Shown here piece by piece: positions 22,637-33,894 of a stretch of DNA of 64,000 nucleotides. The position numbers and the translations under genes were made by a program. Source of the DNA: Haemaphysalis longicornis (lineage: Eukaryota > Arthropoda > Arachnida > Ixodida > Ixodidae); contig CM023456.1 of NCBI GenBank assembly GCA_013339765.2, forward strand, positions 88,610,797-88,674,796. Reading direction: 5' to 3'. The notes under the pieces were generated by a model, which was given only the letters and a program-made list of their open reading frames with translations, was not told the origin of the DNA and did no database searches. The first letter of the stretch is position 1; each line of letters begins with the position of its first letter.

Positions 22637-23285
22637 TGCATTATTGTGGAAAGGAAGGGCGTTACACGGTTCGCCAGTTTTCGTACTTATTTTATATATT
22701 TTTTACGTTTTTCTAGATTTCGTTCGACAGATTATCTCCGTTTGCGTTTTTATAACGATTGTCGGTGGAACTTTCGCGATGTCTGCATTATTGTGGAAAT
22801 GCCATGCGTTATACGTTTTGACATTTCCTGTAAGTTTTTAATATTTGTATTATATTTAGATTTTCAAAATTTCGTTCGACAAATTATCTCCATTTACGTT
22901 ATTGTAACCATTACATTTAAACTTCCCCGAAATGTGCATTATTGTGACAATGCAGGGCGTTACACGGTTCGCCAGTTTTGGTTATTATTGTATATTTTTT
23001 TTTCACTTTTTTAGTTTTTCAAAATTTCGTTCTACCAGTTGTATCCATTTACGCTATTAGAACGATTACAAGTGGAACTTTTCTGATATCTGCAATAATT
23101 GTGGAAATGCTATGCGTTATACGTTTTGACACTTTCCGCACTTATTTTGAATATTTTTGTAATTTTTAGTGTTTTTCAATATTTTATTTGACCAATTATC
23201 CCTATTTATGTTATTATAACGATTACATTTGAAACTTTCCCGAAATACTCATTATTGTGGCAGTACAGGAGTTACACACTCCTGG
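22637..23285 (+). repeat. ~150-bp tandem repeat, 4+ units in alternating types
   Basis: The phrase tgcattattgtgg marks unit starts at 22637, 22784, 22935, 23091 and, decayed, about 23248, giving periods of 147-158 bases. Each unit also carries a conserved 'atttcgttcgac.aattatctcc' and 'acgattacat'. Units 1 and 3 have 'gcgttacacggttcgccagttttcg' while units 2 and 4 have 'gcgttatacgttttgacatttcc', so the array is a dimer-based higher-order repeat of about 300 bases. The T-rich open frames across it come from the repeat. Confidence 0.8.
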
Positions 23286-24256
23286 CTCTGGAGGGTCTCG
23301 GCCAAGTAGGCAACGTATTTCAAAAACGCTTATTAGGCGCCTTGCTCTTTGGCATAATTTTGTTTTTTTTTACTGCCATGTTTCGCACACCATCGTCCAA
23401 AGAAATGGGGCAGGCATGCCTCCAGTAGCGTAAAAATGCGCAGGGCCTTTTCACGAAGGAGGGTACGGCTCGGGGTTTTCAGTGCTTATTTTTGTAAAAT
23501 TTGGAGGGTGGTATTTAAAGTTTGTTTTTGAGGGAAATTTCTGAGTTTTTCGGAGTTTTTGGAGTTTTCAACGTAATTCGTAATTTTATGCCGTCGTATT
23601 CTAAATACTCCAAATTATAGGTAAAATGATATTTGAACACAAAAACCCCGGAAGGCTCACCGAAAATTTTACTGTCTAAAAGGTTTCAACGGCAGACACA
23701 TATTTGTCCACAAGCACGAGTAGGTACAGACAAAAAGGCACGTTTCCCCATTACAACCGTAAAGCTTGTTGTAATACACGCTATCATATCTTAAGCGATC
23801 TTTGACGGTTATGGGAGTGCGGTGCTTTCGTTTTATGATTCTCAGCATATAAACTGCCCATTTGCACCAGACATAGGTAAAGCGAGAAGCCTCGGCGCGC
23901 AGCGAGAAAGCACTGGCCAGTGCTGAGTGGGAACTCTCCAAAACGAGAGGGGCTCCACAATGTTACTTATTTCATTTATAGCTCTAAAAGCTTGCAAAAT
24001 CTTTCATGAAGGCTAAGCGTCGTCAGTTAAAAGACTAACTTGAGACTCGGCTGGTATGTTTCGAACGCGTGGGGCATCTCAAACTTCCCATGTGGGTGTA
24101 CAATTTGAACAGTGCAGGAGAACAATTTACTAGAGCACTGGAGTTCACTGGAAAGGTTCCTTTCGACTGCCTGACCCCTTTTTCAGAGAACACAGCATAG
24201 TATTAGTTAATCGACCATATTAAGGGGAAATCCCCAAGGTGGAGTAAGTTTCGGCG
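23286..24256. other. Unassigned sequence
   Basis: No gene was recognised. A 90-codon frame at 23669-23941 (-) has no family resemblance. Confidence 0.4.
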
Positions 24257-24350
24257 AAGGAAAGTTTGACATCCACCTGAATTCAGCGGTACGGCTACAA
24301 AGGAAAGCTATACAGCTTTCTCAGAAACTTCGCAGTTGAAGAAAAATTCG

Positions 24351-24423
24351 TCCTGGTCCAGGATCCAAACACGGGACCACAGCTTAACCGGAGCAGTCGC
24401 TCTACCAACTGAGCTAACCAGGA
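24351..24423 (-). repeat. tRNA-like module, left arm
   Basis: Read on the minus strand it has a 7-bp acceptor (tcctggt / accagga), a D arm gctc-agttggta-gagc, an anticodon-like stem ctgct/agctg-type and a T arm. The B box is damaged (gtttggatcc instead of gttcgaatcc). The anticodon cannot be assigned because the loop does not fit the canonical 7 bases with T at position 33. I regard it as a SINE or repeat promoter rather than a functional tRNA gene. Confidence 0.6.
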
Positions 24424-24586
24424 GGCTTGTCATTCGTAGCGCGAGAGCGAATTGATCAACGCGCGAGAGCGAATTGATGAACAACTCGAAGTGAACGCGA
24501 GAGCGAATTGATCAACGCCTCGAAGTGAACAACTCCTTCACTTCGAGTTGTTGATCAATTCGCTCTCGCGCTACGAAGGACTAGCC

Positions 24587-24659
24587 TCCTGGTTAGCTCA
24601 GTTGGTAGAGCGACTGCTCCGGTTAAGCGGTGGTCCCGGGTTCGAATCCTGGACCAGGA
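24587..24659 (+). repeat. tRNA-like module, right arm
   Basis: This copy keeps a perfect A box (tagctcagttggtagagc) and B box (ggttcgaatcc). Acceptor, D and T stems can all pair over exactly 73 bases. The anticodon arm ctgctccggttaagcgg pairs, but its loop lacks the usual T33, so decoding identity is unclear. It sits in the repeat together with a non-tRNA 3' body, which argues for a tRNA-derived mobile repeat with an intact pol III promoter. A real tRNA gene captured by the repeat is the alternative. Confidence 0.6.
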
Positions 24660-24756
24660 TGAATTTTTCTTCAACTGCGAAGTTTCTGAGAAAGCTGTAT
24701 AGCTTTCCTTTGTAGCCGTACGGCTGCATTCAGGCGGATGTCAAACTTTCTTTCCT

Positions 24757-25773
24757 AGTATTAGTTGAATTCTGCCAAAGCTGCTGAACGATGCTTTTTT
24801 AACAGATCTAACGTTCTTGTAAGGTCTGGTATGAAGTTATCAAATTGGTCACGCCATTGACTGAGCAGAGCGTGCAGATGAATCCTCAGAGGTGGGTAAA
24901 CCTAGCGCAGCGGAGTACTCTCCGCCTTAAGTTCCTTAATGATTGAAAGCAAAGCAAACGAATCCGTCTAAAGCCACCTTAGCTTAATCAGCAAGCCGGG
25001 TTCAACTTCTGACAATGAAACAATGTATTTTGGATTCTGTTACACTCTAAAATCGGTGTTTATCAGATCTACCCGCATGGTTCGAAATTTCACGGGTGAG
25101 TGTATTTTAAATTTTTTCGCATGAATCTGGAATCCCGGTCCTCGAATTTTATGTCACAATGGCACCAACCAGCCTCAGAGTTCCAGCACCTTTTTATACC
25201 CAGCACCAAAAACACGACTACGATGCCTGCCGTGAGGGTGCACTCAGCGGCGTAGCCAGACTGGGCGGCAGAGGGGTTCAGGGGATCAGAACCATTCGCC
25301 TCCTCGAAACTTTAGGGGGCGGGGTTTTTTTCGAGCGGTAGATCCAAGTAATGAAGATAAGCCGATGTTTTCAAGAGACCTGAATCCCGGCGCGTGTCGA
25401 GGTCCGGGAACGATTCCAGCTGTTCAGATTAGTTCCCCTGGGTTCCGTTTTACTATTTCGTGTCACTCAAACCGGCGGGAGCTGTTCTTTCCACTTAGCC
25501 CGAAGACCGAGAAAGAGTGGCTTCAGATTGGGTAGTGCGTGCTAGTAGCCTCCCGCGCCACTCGTACCGAACAATTTGAACAAAGCAAGCGCAGCGAAGC
25601 CCCCCTTCCCCTCCCTCCACCCCCCGTGCCTGCCTGGGCTTTCATTTTGACAACCCCATGACGAGCGGTTGGCGAGAGCAGCGACACCGCGGAAGAGGGA
25701 ATGGAGAGAGAGATGCGGATGTCATCCTTATCACCTTATTTTACCTTCCTTCAAGTGGGCGCTGCAGAAGGCG
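24757..25773. other. Unassigned sequence
   Basis: No gene is supported. The stretch 25540-25720 is GC-rich with poly-C runs. Confidence 0.4.
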
Positions 25774-25891
<118 letters not shown>

Positions 25892-26230
25892 GAAGTGCTC
25901 ATCAAGAGCGCTTTGCCTTTTCGGGTGGTGCACTAGGTACATGAGTCATATAAACCATACAAGCACACAACATGTAAGGAAGGGTAGTAAATCGAATATC
26001 GATAAAACTAGATGTGTAGATATATGCAAGAGTGGAATGTGATAAAAAAAATCAAAACGTTTTCTGAGCACCAAGAGGTCGAATGTCGTATGCAGGGTAT
26101 GCATGAGCAAACACATACAAACGTAAGCAAGGAGGTTCTTTTGGTGAAGATAAACAATATCAGTTGGAAATGGGCATGGGGAACCTCTCCACAACGGGTT
26201 TATTTAAAATATATATTTTCCAAGGAGCGC
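25892..26230 (-). mobile_element. Possible antisense LINE 3' end next to the (TTTA)n run
   Basis: The only support is position: on the minus strand the (AAAT)n run follows this AT-rich segment directly, as a retroposon tail would. The 82-codon minus frame 25946-26194 contains 'TTFDLLVLRKRFDFFYH' but no block I can assign with confidence. Confidence 0.25.
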
Positions 26231-27733
26231 CTAAACAAGACCATGTCATTCCGAGAAATGCCAATAAAACTTATAAACAGCCTGTAAAACACATGTGGGC
26301 TTCGACCACCTTATGCCAGGCTCAGTATTTTGTCAGCATAAAAGCATCCATGCGGGCACCATGGCTTGTGACTCGAAGGTGAACCGAGCTTACAAGGCAA
26401 GGGCAGACCAACTTTGTGTGCATACAGTTAAACAACAACAGGTCAAGCCTGCAGCACCTAATAGACAGCTCATCAAGATTTAGAAGCCTGGTAAGCCGGC
26501 CGTGCCGATAATGGCTCAGTTGTGAGCAACAATAAAAGACGGTTCTAGTGAACCGCTTCTGAATTCTTTATGGTTGAAACATGACGAAGGGCTTAAACAA
26601 TTCCAAATTGCAAATACTCCTGCACGCACGTCGCGATTCCAGGGAGTGATAAAACTCAAAACTCTGTACTAGTGAGTATAGTAATCATGAGTACTACCAC
26701 GAGGGTATGTAATCGCTAGTACAGGCCCGCAAATGCAGTACTCGCAGTGCGTGCACTTGTAGGTAAAATACCCGCAAGTACCGCACTCACGAGTACTATA
26801 GTCACCAGTACAGGTCCTCACGTCTTTACTCACTCATCAGCGTAGTAACTTATTTTTCAGTTTTTTTTTCAATGATTACGGTACTCACCTTTTGTGTTTG
26901 GGTCGCTACTGACGTATTATCGTACCCAATCGTGAGTTTCTGTAAAGGAGTGGAAGTGCGAGTGAGTACGCCTACCAACGGTAGTATTAAAAAAATGGGA
27001 GAAATAAAAGGTCTGGCAGAATAAACCAACCTTAAACATACGTACGAAACTTTTATTATTTCCGGAAATAGTGCGTTCAATTCACTAAGAGAACATGCTG
27101 CAGTCACAAAAAACTGATCTTTTCGAAAAAATTGATAAGCACTGAGGCTGAAACAGAGGCGGTTTGCGCGAAAACCCACTACTCTACCCCTCGGGCATTG
27201 ATGTTAGAAAGGAACAGAGCAGCAGCAGGTGCTCGTGAGGATAGCCGAAGTGTTCCATTGCAAATCAGTAAATCGCGCTATTGGGGGTGGGTCAAGGCAG
27301 GCAGGTCTGTCAAGCACACTTGCGGACATGGCGTAAAAAATTAAAGCTTTTCTATTCAATGTGAAAGCTGTTGGACGGGCAGAGCAGTGATTGGCCATAA
27401 TGGGCTGTAGCGCCGTTATCCGCTCACTGCTACCTCCCAATGCAATTCAAATTTCCGGCCTACGCAGTGCCCGCGCGCTCCGCCTGAAACTGCGCTAACA
27501 GGAGCTCCGTTCTTTTTGTGCTTCCTTTCCTCCGCACATGCCGGCGTTTCACTGCACTTTTTTTTTTCGCTAACGTAAAAACCAACCCAAAGAGCATTCC
27601 TTGCAAAATGAACGAGGGCGCTGTCGGTTAACTACGTAAAATTTACCTCCAAGATACCTACAGTTTCCTTTGCGCTAAACAATGGGGAGATGTAGGACAA
27701 GCGCTAGTGGGTGACGAGTTTCGAACGCTTATG
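26231..27733. other. Unassigned; contains a gtac-rich patch
   Basis: Between 26660 and 26830 the words gagtacta, agtactcg, aagtaccgc and agtacagg recur irregularly, which looks like a decayed short-period repeat. Nothing else was recognised. Confidence 0.4.
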
Positions 27734-28018
27734 ACTTACATGGTGTCAGCTATAATTCACCAAGATTTAAAACAGGAGTAATGGCGTTACTCGAAGAAAA
27801 CCCAGTGCATAATGTTTGCAGTACTCTAGAGAAGCGGACAGTATTTTTTTCGTTAATGAGGTGTAATAAATAATTGTAAATAATTATCTAACTCGAGAAT
27901 TACTCTCATAATCATAAAGTGTCAATGAGGCAGTTGTAAGTACCCACGAGGGGCACCTAACAGCGGTATATTCAGCGACGAACTAATTTCGTACTCACTT
28001 AGTCAGAGTGATAAAAAA
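27734..28018 (+). repeat. Left arm of a 285-bp inverted repeat pair
   Basis: This segment, from acttacatggtgtcagct through 'cgttactcgaagaaaaccc', 'agcggacagtattttttt' and 'gtgtcaatgaggca' to gtgataaaaa, is matched by the reverse complement of 29090-29379 at roughly 85% identity by eye. The outer ends (tacatggtgtc / tacaaggtgtc) resemble transposon termini. The 1.07 kb between the arms holds other repeats. Confidence 0.85.
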
Positions 28019-28282
28019 TTGGCCGCGTATCTGCTCCTTTCGTTGCAAATGTCGTCAAAAGACGATAGTCTTTATCGACTTTTGCCAAGTAATTCCTCCC
28101 TTCGCTTTATCTCACCTCTCATGTTGTTCCTCTTGCGTCGCGCTCCTCCCAAGGTAAATACACCAAAGGTTTGCTTAAATCATTTTAAATTTCCCGCGTT
28201 CCACTGCTCCAAACAGGGTGTCTCGATGCGAACGCTGCCGTACGCGAAGACGCGCGTTAATCGAGGCGCCCTACTTCAGCGT
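28019..28282. other. Interior of the inverted-repeat pair, unassigned
   Basis: It contains a short palindrome like the one opening the dispersed repeat (aaagacgatagtcttta at 28058-28074). The 89-codon frame here has no recognisable motif. Confidence 0.35.
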
Positions 28283-28372
28283 TTATAGAACCGCGTTTCC
28301 CTACCCACGTGCGTTTCAAGCAGAACGTGGAACCTGTCTAGTGGAACCTTGCGTAACTGTTGCCGGTTGATT
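28283..28372 (+). repeat. Dispersed repeat, inverted copy of 7421-7510
   Basis: The run gtttatagaaccgcg, cccacgtgcgtt, aagcagaacgtggaacct, ctagtggaacctt and gttgccgg is the complement of the block at 7421-7510. The match stops at both sides of this interval. Confidence 0.7.
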
Positions 28373-28377
28373 TCTTA

Positions 28378-28757
28378 AAATGGCGCCAGAACCTATAGTG
28401 GCGCTGGCGACAGCAGCGACGGTGGAGTGAATTCTTTTTCTGCAGTTGATGAAGTATTTATTTACAAAAGTCAAGCATGTTTGAATTTTTATAAAGGAAC
28501 ACTGCCACTTCTGTATTGATTTGTTGTCTCATATTTGCGTAATATCTTGTTCTTCTTCAGTTGACAGTATGAACATTACACCGCCAAGACGGGTAGATTT
28601 AGCTGTGATATATAGACTATTGCGCAGGCGTTGTTTTGCTTTGGCCGGGTGGCTGAATCGAGTCACAGACAGACAGACGGACAGACATACAGACACACAG
28701 ACATACAGCAGACCAAAATTTCTGGGTTTAAGTAGCCCAAGAAAGACTATCGTCTTT
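28378..28757 (-). repeat. Dispersed ~350-bp repeat, copy 3 (antisense)
   Basis: On the minus strand the blocks are in the same order as in copies 6497-6845 and 40926-41280: aaagacgatagtctttcttgggct, a (gtct)n microsatellite, the gcaatagtctatat phrase, 'catactgtcaact', 'aagatattacgcaaatat' and a GCGCC-rich end. The outer end lies directly against the MITE at 28759. Confidence 0.8.
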
Positions 28758-28758
28758 A

Positions 28759-29089
28759 AAAAACCGCGAAATATAAAAAATACCACGTCACGGCGCTTCC
28801 GCGCGCATTGTAAAGTAGCGCCCTCAAATAAGTTGATTGAAAGCAACTGCTTCGCCTGTCACCCGCCTGAAGAGACAGCGCATCACCTTGATAATAGCAT
28901 GCATGGAAGGAGCAGCAACAGGAGGTTTCGCGGGGCGCGTGTGGTAGATAAGGCACAAACTCGGTCACGATTCTTTCTTTCTTTTGTTTATTTCATTCTG
29001 GCTAACTCAAAGGCAGCCTGTTTGAGGGCTTTGCTTTACGATGCGCGCGGAAGCGCCGTCACGTGGTATTTTTCATATTTCGCGGGTTT
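28759..29089. mobile_element. ~330-bp MITE-like element with ~70-bp terminal inverted repeats
   Basis: The left arm 28759-28828 (ccgcgaaatat, taccacgtcacggcgcttcc, gcgcgcattgtaaag, ccctcaaa) is the reverse complement of 29019-29089 with few mismatches. The interior of about 190 bases is non-coding. The two arms translate into mirrored peptides on opposite strands (a 'RALLY-ARGSAVTWYF' frame), which is an effect of the inverted repeat and not a gene. It sits exactly between copy 3 of the dispersed repeat and the right arm of the larger inverted repeat. Confidence 0.8.
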
Positions 29090-29379
29090 ATTTTTATCAG
29101 TCACAATAAATGAATGCGTAATTAGTTCTTCGCTGAAAATACCGCTGGTTAAATGCCCCTGGTAGGCACCTACAAGTGCCTCATTGACACTTTAGTGATT
29201 AGGACAGTACTTCTATACTTAAATAATTATTTACAATTAATATAATTAGGTCTCAATAACGAAAAAAATACTGTCCGCTCCTCAGCAGTGCTGGAAACAT
29301 TATGCACTAGGTTTTCTTCGAGTAACGTCATTACTCTTTTTTTAAATCTTGGTGCATGATAGCTGGGACACCTTGTATA
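29090..29379 (-). repeat. Right arm of the inverted repeat pair
   Basis: The reverse complement, starting tacaaggtgtcccagct at 29379, follows the left arm 27734-28018 base by base with scattered changes, through 'gtgcataatgtttccagca' and 'aaagtgtcaatgaggca' to ctgataaaaa. The inner ends match as well as the outer ends, so the similarity covers the entire arm. Confidence 0.85.
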
Positions 29380-29763
29380 AACCAAGAGGCTTTCGAAGCC
29401 TCTGGGTTACGATTCGATGGCAGCCACTACGACGGGACGCATTGTGCCTCTGCGTGGGTCCAGCGAGCGAGCTACAACGACAAGGCGAGCGCCTAAACTG
29501 ACCTGGGCTAAATTTTTTGCCATATTTCGCGGCGAAAGCAGCCGCCATTTTTAAGCTGTTACGTAACATTACGTCACTTTTACGCAAGCTGAAGTTGCCA
29601 ATGTGTGACGTGAACGTTCCCGCCAAGTTTTTAAATTACGTCACGCCTTCTCAGCCAATCACAAAAGGTGTGTATTACAATCCAGTATTGTTGTTGAATA
29701 GCAAAGACAGGCCTACATTGTCATGTCCGCTGCATTTAGTCTAGTTTCTCATTGCCAACCAAG
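29380..29763. other. Unassigned sequence
   Basis: No gene was seen. It contains several tacgtcac/acgtcac words at 29567-29645, which may be a degenerate short repeat. Confidence 0.35.
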
Positions 29764-29956
29764 GCACGAGGTCGCGGGTTTCGATTCCCGGCCGCGGCGG
29801 CCGCTTTTCTGATGGAGGCGAAAAGCAAAAACGCCCGTGTGTTCGAGACTTCGGCGCACGATAAAGATAGGTGGTCAAAATTAATCCGGAGCCCTCCACT
29901 ACGGCGCGCCTCATCGCCTGCGTTGCGTTGGCGCGTTAAACCCTACAATCAATCAA
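29764..29956 (+). repeat. Ruka-type SINE, 5'-truncated
   Basis: It starts inside the tRNA-like head (gcacgaggtcgcgggtttcgattcccg, B-box intact with an extra T) and continues with the shared body aacgcccgtgtg, cggcgcacgataaagat, ttaatccggagccctccac and gcgcctcatcgcctgcg, ending in ccctacaatcaatcaa. The A box is missing. Confidence 0.85.
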
Positions 29957-31865
29957 ATTGCCAACCAAGAAATATGCGCTTCAGTAAAGATAAATGAGGC
30001 AAACTTTAAAAGTGTTGACAGTAAACGTCACGAACCGTCAAAATGACGAAACCACACACAACCGCTTTGTAAACCGGAAGCACGTGACCAAAATTGAAAG
30101 CCAATCGGAAAAGACTTCCGGCAAATTGTTCAATTCCCCGGGAATTTGTGCAGTAGGGAATAAGGCCCCTGCACTTAAATCTTTCTTTCTGTCATGCCAA
30201 AGGGGTAAACAGGAAGATCCTAACGATGACTACCGAGCGGAAGGAGCATAGGATTTGGCGGTGCAGAAAGCTGCTCAAACGATGACTGGCCCGGGTTCAA
30301 CGGCAGGTCAAGCTTGGCCTTCACGTTCACATTCCTAGAAAATCCTTGTTAGAACCCCCCTGGTTTTTTTCTGTGTATGGTTAACAGCACGTAAAATATT
30401 TGTCATAACGGGAACATACCATGACTGGCATCATCTGAAAGCAACCAAATAGCACTTGATTCACAGAACGAGAAACGGCACCAGGAAGAAACTGAACGTA
30501 AAAAAAATTATTTACACTGAAAATCACGAATACCCCCTACGTTCTATCAAGTATGCTCGTCTTTAAGTCGCGGTGCTTGTATCTGTAAGGACTTTTCGCG
30601 CGTCTGTTACGTCGTTCTCTGTTCTTCCACTGCGCATGATCAAGCACACCTGCGGTTGCGAGCAACTGATGTCAGATATAGCCGAGCAAGCAACATTTAA
30701 CCCCGTCTCATCCTTATCTTTCATGAAATGGTCGCCGAAAGATGTACCCCACAGTCTCTTCAATGTTCTCTCGGCGGGCTGCACCCACCACCGTGGTGGT
30801 GCATGTACTCGTCATCCGTTCTTGTTTCCTGGTTGCGGAAACATGCAACTGACGAAAGCTTTTTGCCATTTAGTTGATTTCGACACCGACTGCACGTGTC
30901 GAACGTATGCAGTCAGCGGTAACGGTCTGTTTTGTTTATATATACATGAGCTGCAGTGCGCTGAGCACCTGAAGCCCCGAGTGAAGCGGGCCACGATTCG
31001 CAGATAAGCTATTGTGTTTGCATCACAGATTCCAGAAACACTAATTTTGCGTAACCGCAACCGCGCGCAGGAGGCGGAAATACCAGCGAACGAGATGCAA
31101 CAGAAACCGCGCCAGTCGTGTGGGCTGCCGTGATCAACCATCAAAGGACAGCCAGCTTCCGAAGCTCATTGACGCCATTGTGAGACGGAGGGAGAGTGCA
31201 TATACTGCATACGTTCCGTAAGTAGCGAAATGGGCAAAGCGTGTAGAGTTTCTTCAAAAGCAGAGTGAACAGGCGCACAGTGATCACACAGCAAATGGCG
31301 TGCCTACACTTGGGAAACGGAGGGTGTTTTTGTCATGATGTAAGGTTCAAGTTACGCGAAGAAAAACGTTTATTGCATTCGTTTTTCGCTTTTTCTGCAT
31401 ATGCACAATTTCGGGAATGAAATTACGCACTGAAAAAGTCCAGCGCCTGCCTGCAGCCCAGAAAGGCTGTAGAGCTTCATAGAGTAGTAACTGCAGCGGG
31501 TATTTAAATAATCGGGTACAACACGGGGCTCAGTGAATCGTACTGTCTAGATGGAGAAAATGTTTGAATTCGTAAAAGCGAAAGGTCGGGAAACATTTAA
31601 GAATCGTTTCCTGCAAGATTGCGCAGATAGATACGCAGCGTTAAATGTTTGTACATAAAAACTTTGCTACCACCCGAAAACTATTCTTCTTTCTTCTCGA
31701 ATTGCAAAATAGGTGAAATCTTAACTCATTCGTTCATTTTGAGGAGACGAGACAGTTCTGCTACAAAAGGCACTCCTACGTCAGCGACTTTGAGGGGTAC
31801 AATATATCGGCAATAAGAAGTTTGTTGCAACGTTTTCCATGAAATACTGCTTCGAATATTTCGCT
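29957..31865. other. Unassigned sequence
   Basis: No gene was recognised. The longest frame, 144 codons at 30573-31007 (+), is Cys-rich but overlaps a 110-codon minus frame, lacks a signal peptide and shows no splice-compatible context. I leave it unannotated. Confidence 0.4.
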
Positions 31866-31990
31866 TGTACCCGCCGCTGTGGTTCAGTGGCTAAGGCCTT
31901 GTGCTGCTGAGCTCGAAGACGCGGGTTCATGTTTTGTCTTCCGGTGGGAAAACGCTTTGGTGCGATGGCGTCAGATAAGGGCAAGTGTGG
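31866..31990 (+). repeat. tRNA-like SINE head (Ruka-related)
   Basis: The head ccgctgtggttcagtggctaaggccttgtgctgctgagc is the typical A-box region of this SINE type, and cgcgggttcatgtttt is a decayed B box. After about 31960 the body differs from the other copies, so it is either strongly diverged or a separate subfamily. Confidence 0.65.
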
Positions 31991-33894
31991 CGACCGTGTC
32001 CTTCGAGTATGCTGCCACCGACTGGTCGTTTAACGAACTCCACTGCGAAGGTGCGGAACCTGCTGAAAACACGCGTTCTTTCTTTTATCTCCGTTGTAGT
32101 ATCATTGTTCTTCTCTCCACACTCCAGTTGCCTCTGCGCCTTATTCTTCATTGAGGCTAGCCTCGAATCTTGCTGCGTCAGTCGTAGCTTGTGGCTTGCA
32201 GCAATGATGTACTTCCACGTGCGCTTGATCAGAACGGCTGTTAGCGGACGGCTAGCAGTCACAGGGAAATGAAAAACAATGAGCCTAACAACGCTATCCC
32301 TTTAAAAGTAGAAAAATCTGGCAGTCACTGCTTCGATCGGCTTAAACAGCTAGTCGGACTGGTTTTATCGCGACGTGCGCGCTACCCTTCGATTCACGAC
32401 CACCTTCCGTTACAATCTGAAAGGGTCACCCTTGCCGATGTTCTTGGAACAAAATTCATCCGTTGGAGAATAGCGGTCTAGCGCAGCCGGGTCTCCGTGT
32501 CGCCCTCATCGCGCGGAAAGCGGTGCATTGCGAAAGGCCGCACACGCGGACAGTCTCTCAAGTTGCGGCCCGTGGAATTTGCACGGCGATTCGTCCTGCA
32601 CCTTGGGTTCGCGATGGCAGTTGGCATATCCGACTACAGCGCAAGTTCCCCCCGTGACTTGCACAGTTTCTGACTGCGCACTTTCCTGAGCACCCTGGCA
32701 GCTAACGGCTAAAATCGAAACCGTCTCGCGCTAAATGCCAGTCATGGGGAGGGCGGCGCTAGCATAACCTGTTGAAGGTTAACTGGACTGCTTGAGGTAA
32801 ACGGTCCGTTCGTACAGTTGTACTTGAGGATTTTTTTTTTACGAAATGAGCCAGGTCCACCCAACGCGAATTTGTAAAAAAAGCGGAAGTTTGTTACCGG
32901 ACCAAAATGCAGCGCGTCAAAACTATTATACTATATATTCTACGTGTCAGCTAGGGGACGTTTATAGCCACAAGTAATTAAAACTCATGCGGTGAATTTG
33001 AGCAATATTGGGGTGTTAAGCTTGGATTTGACTCACATTGAATTGAAACACTCAAGTTGCTGCTGAATTCTTAAAGAAATTTTTATGCAAATTATTTTTT
33101 TAGCATTGTGCGATTGAGTTTTGGTAGAAAAGGCATTAAAATATGCAAGAGGGCGTCAAGAACAGTAGAACTATACATGAAGAGCGGGCGAGTCCTTTTG
33201 GCACCATTAGTTGCTCTTTTCGAGTTCTTCCCTAAGATAATTACCTTGGACACGCCTCAAGGCATTAGCGAAGCAAGCGACCTCTCCATTGCTTTGCCAA
33301 TAATTTCCAAAACGCTTCACAAGAACGCTGCTCATATCTTATTCTTCACCTTGATGAAGTGGTTCGTAGTCTAACAGCGGAAGGGGGGAGGGGGTTATTT
33401 GCCCGGGCCTATAAGCGACCGCTTTTTAGTTAAGTACTGTAATCGTAAACACCAGAGTAAAGAACAAATTAGTATAACCAGAGATATTTCGCCGGAACGG
33501 GGGAGACGAAATGAAATCATTGTTTCACATCTCTGTTTCATTTCGTTCACTTCTTCTGTTTAATTCATCGTTGACATGCGGGGACAGACCTTTCGCCGAT
33601 CTTCTAATTGCCGTGGGAATTCATAATAGGCCAGCTCGGAAACGCAACAAAAAACTTCCGAAAACACCCATGAAACAGTCTGAACACTCAAGCCAAAAGC
33701 AAACTCCCGATGGGAAAATGCATTTGACGAATTTTGATCCGCGAAACAGCAGGATCTGGCTTCTTTTGGTTACGGTCTACCGTCTCCGTACATGTTTTCG
33801 GGGCGTTATCCTAATTATTTTCTAGCCACCCATTTTTTGGGGGACAGTTGCCGAGTCTTTCTTGTCACTGCAGCTTTATCCGACTTAGTTTCGG
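31991..33894. other. Unassigned sequence
   Basis: No gene or named repeat was seen. Short complementary phrases near 33480-33550 (gaaatgaaatcattgtttcac / gtttcatttcgttcac) form an imperfect inverted repeat. Confidence 0.4.

Larger units (their letters stand above)
24257..24756. mobile_element. Head-to-head palindrome with a tRNA-like module in each arm
   Basis: The left arm (about 24257-24450) and right arm (about 24555-24756) are near-perfect reverse complements. From the outside in they hold ggaaagtttgac / gtcaaactttc, an 'aaagctatacagctttc' hairpin, 'gaagaaaaattcgtcct' and then a 73-base tRNA-like module. The centre is made of short repeats of 'gcgagagcgaattgatcaac' and 'ctcgaagtgaac'. 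The whole could fold into a long hairpin. Similar tRNA-like repeats with this 3' body are, as I recall, abundant in ticks; the inverted pairing is the unusual part. Confidence 0.85.

Noticed and set aside
24587..24659. A functional tRNA gene
   Set aside because: The cloverleaf mostly folds, but the anticodon loop is non-canonical and the module is part of a repeated palindromic element, so I list it as tRNA-like only.
28521..29165. A 214-codon open frame, among the longest in the window
   Set aside because: It runs through the dispersed repeat, its microsatellite and the MITE with mirrored arms; there is no protein motif and the frame is explained by the repeats.
30573..31007. A Cys-containing 144-codon frame, considered as a secreted tick protein
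   Set aside because: The N-terminus is not a signal peptide, the Cys spacing fits no family I know, and the other strand is equally open.
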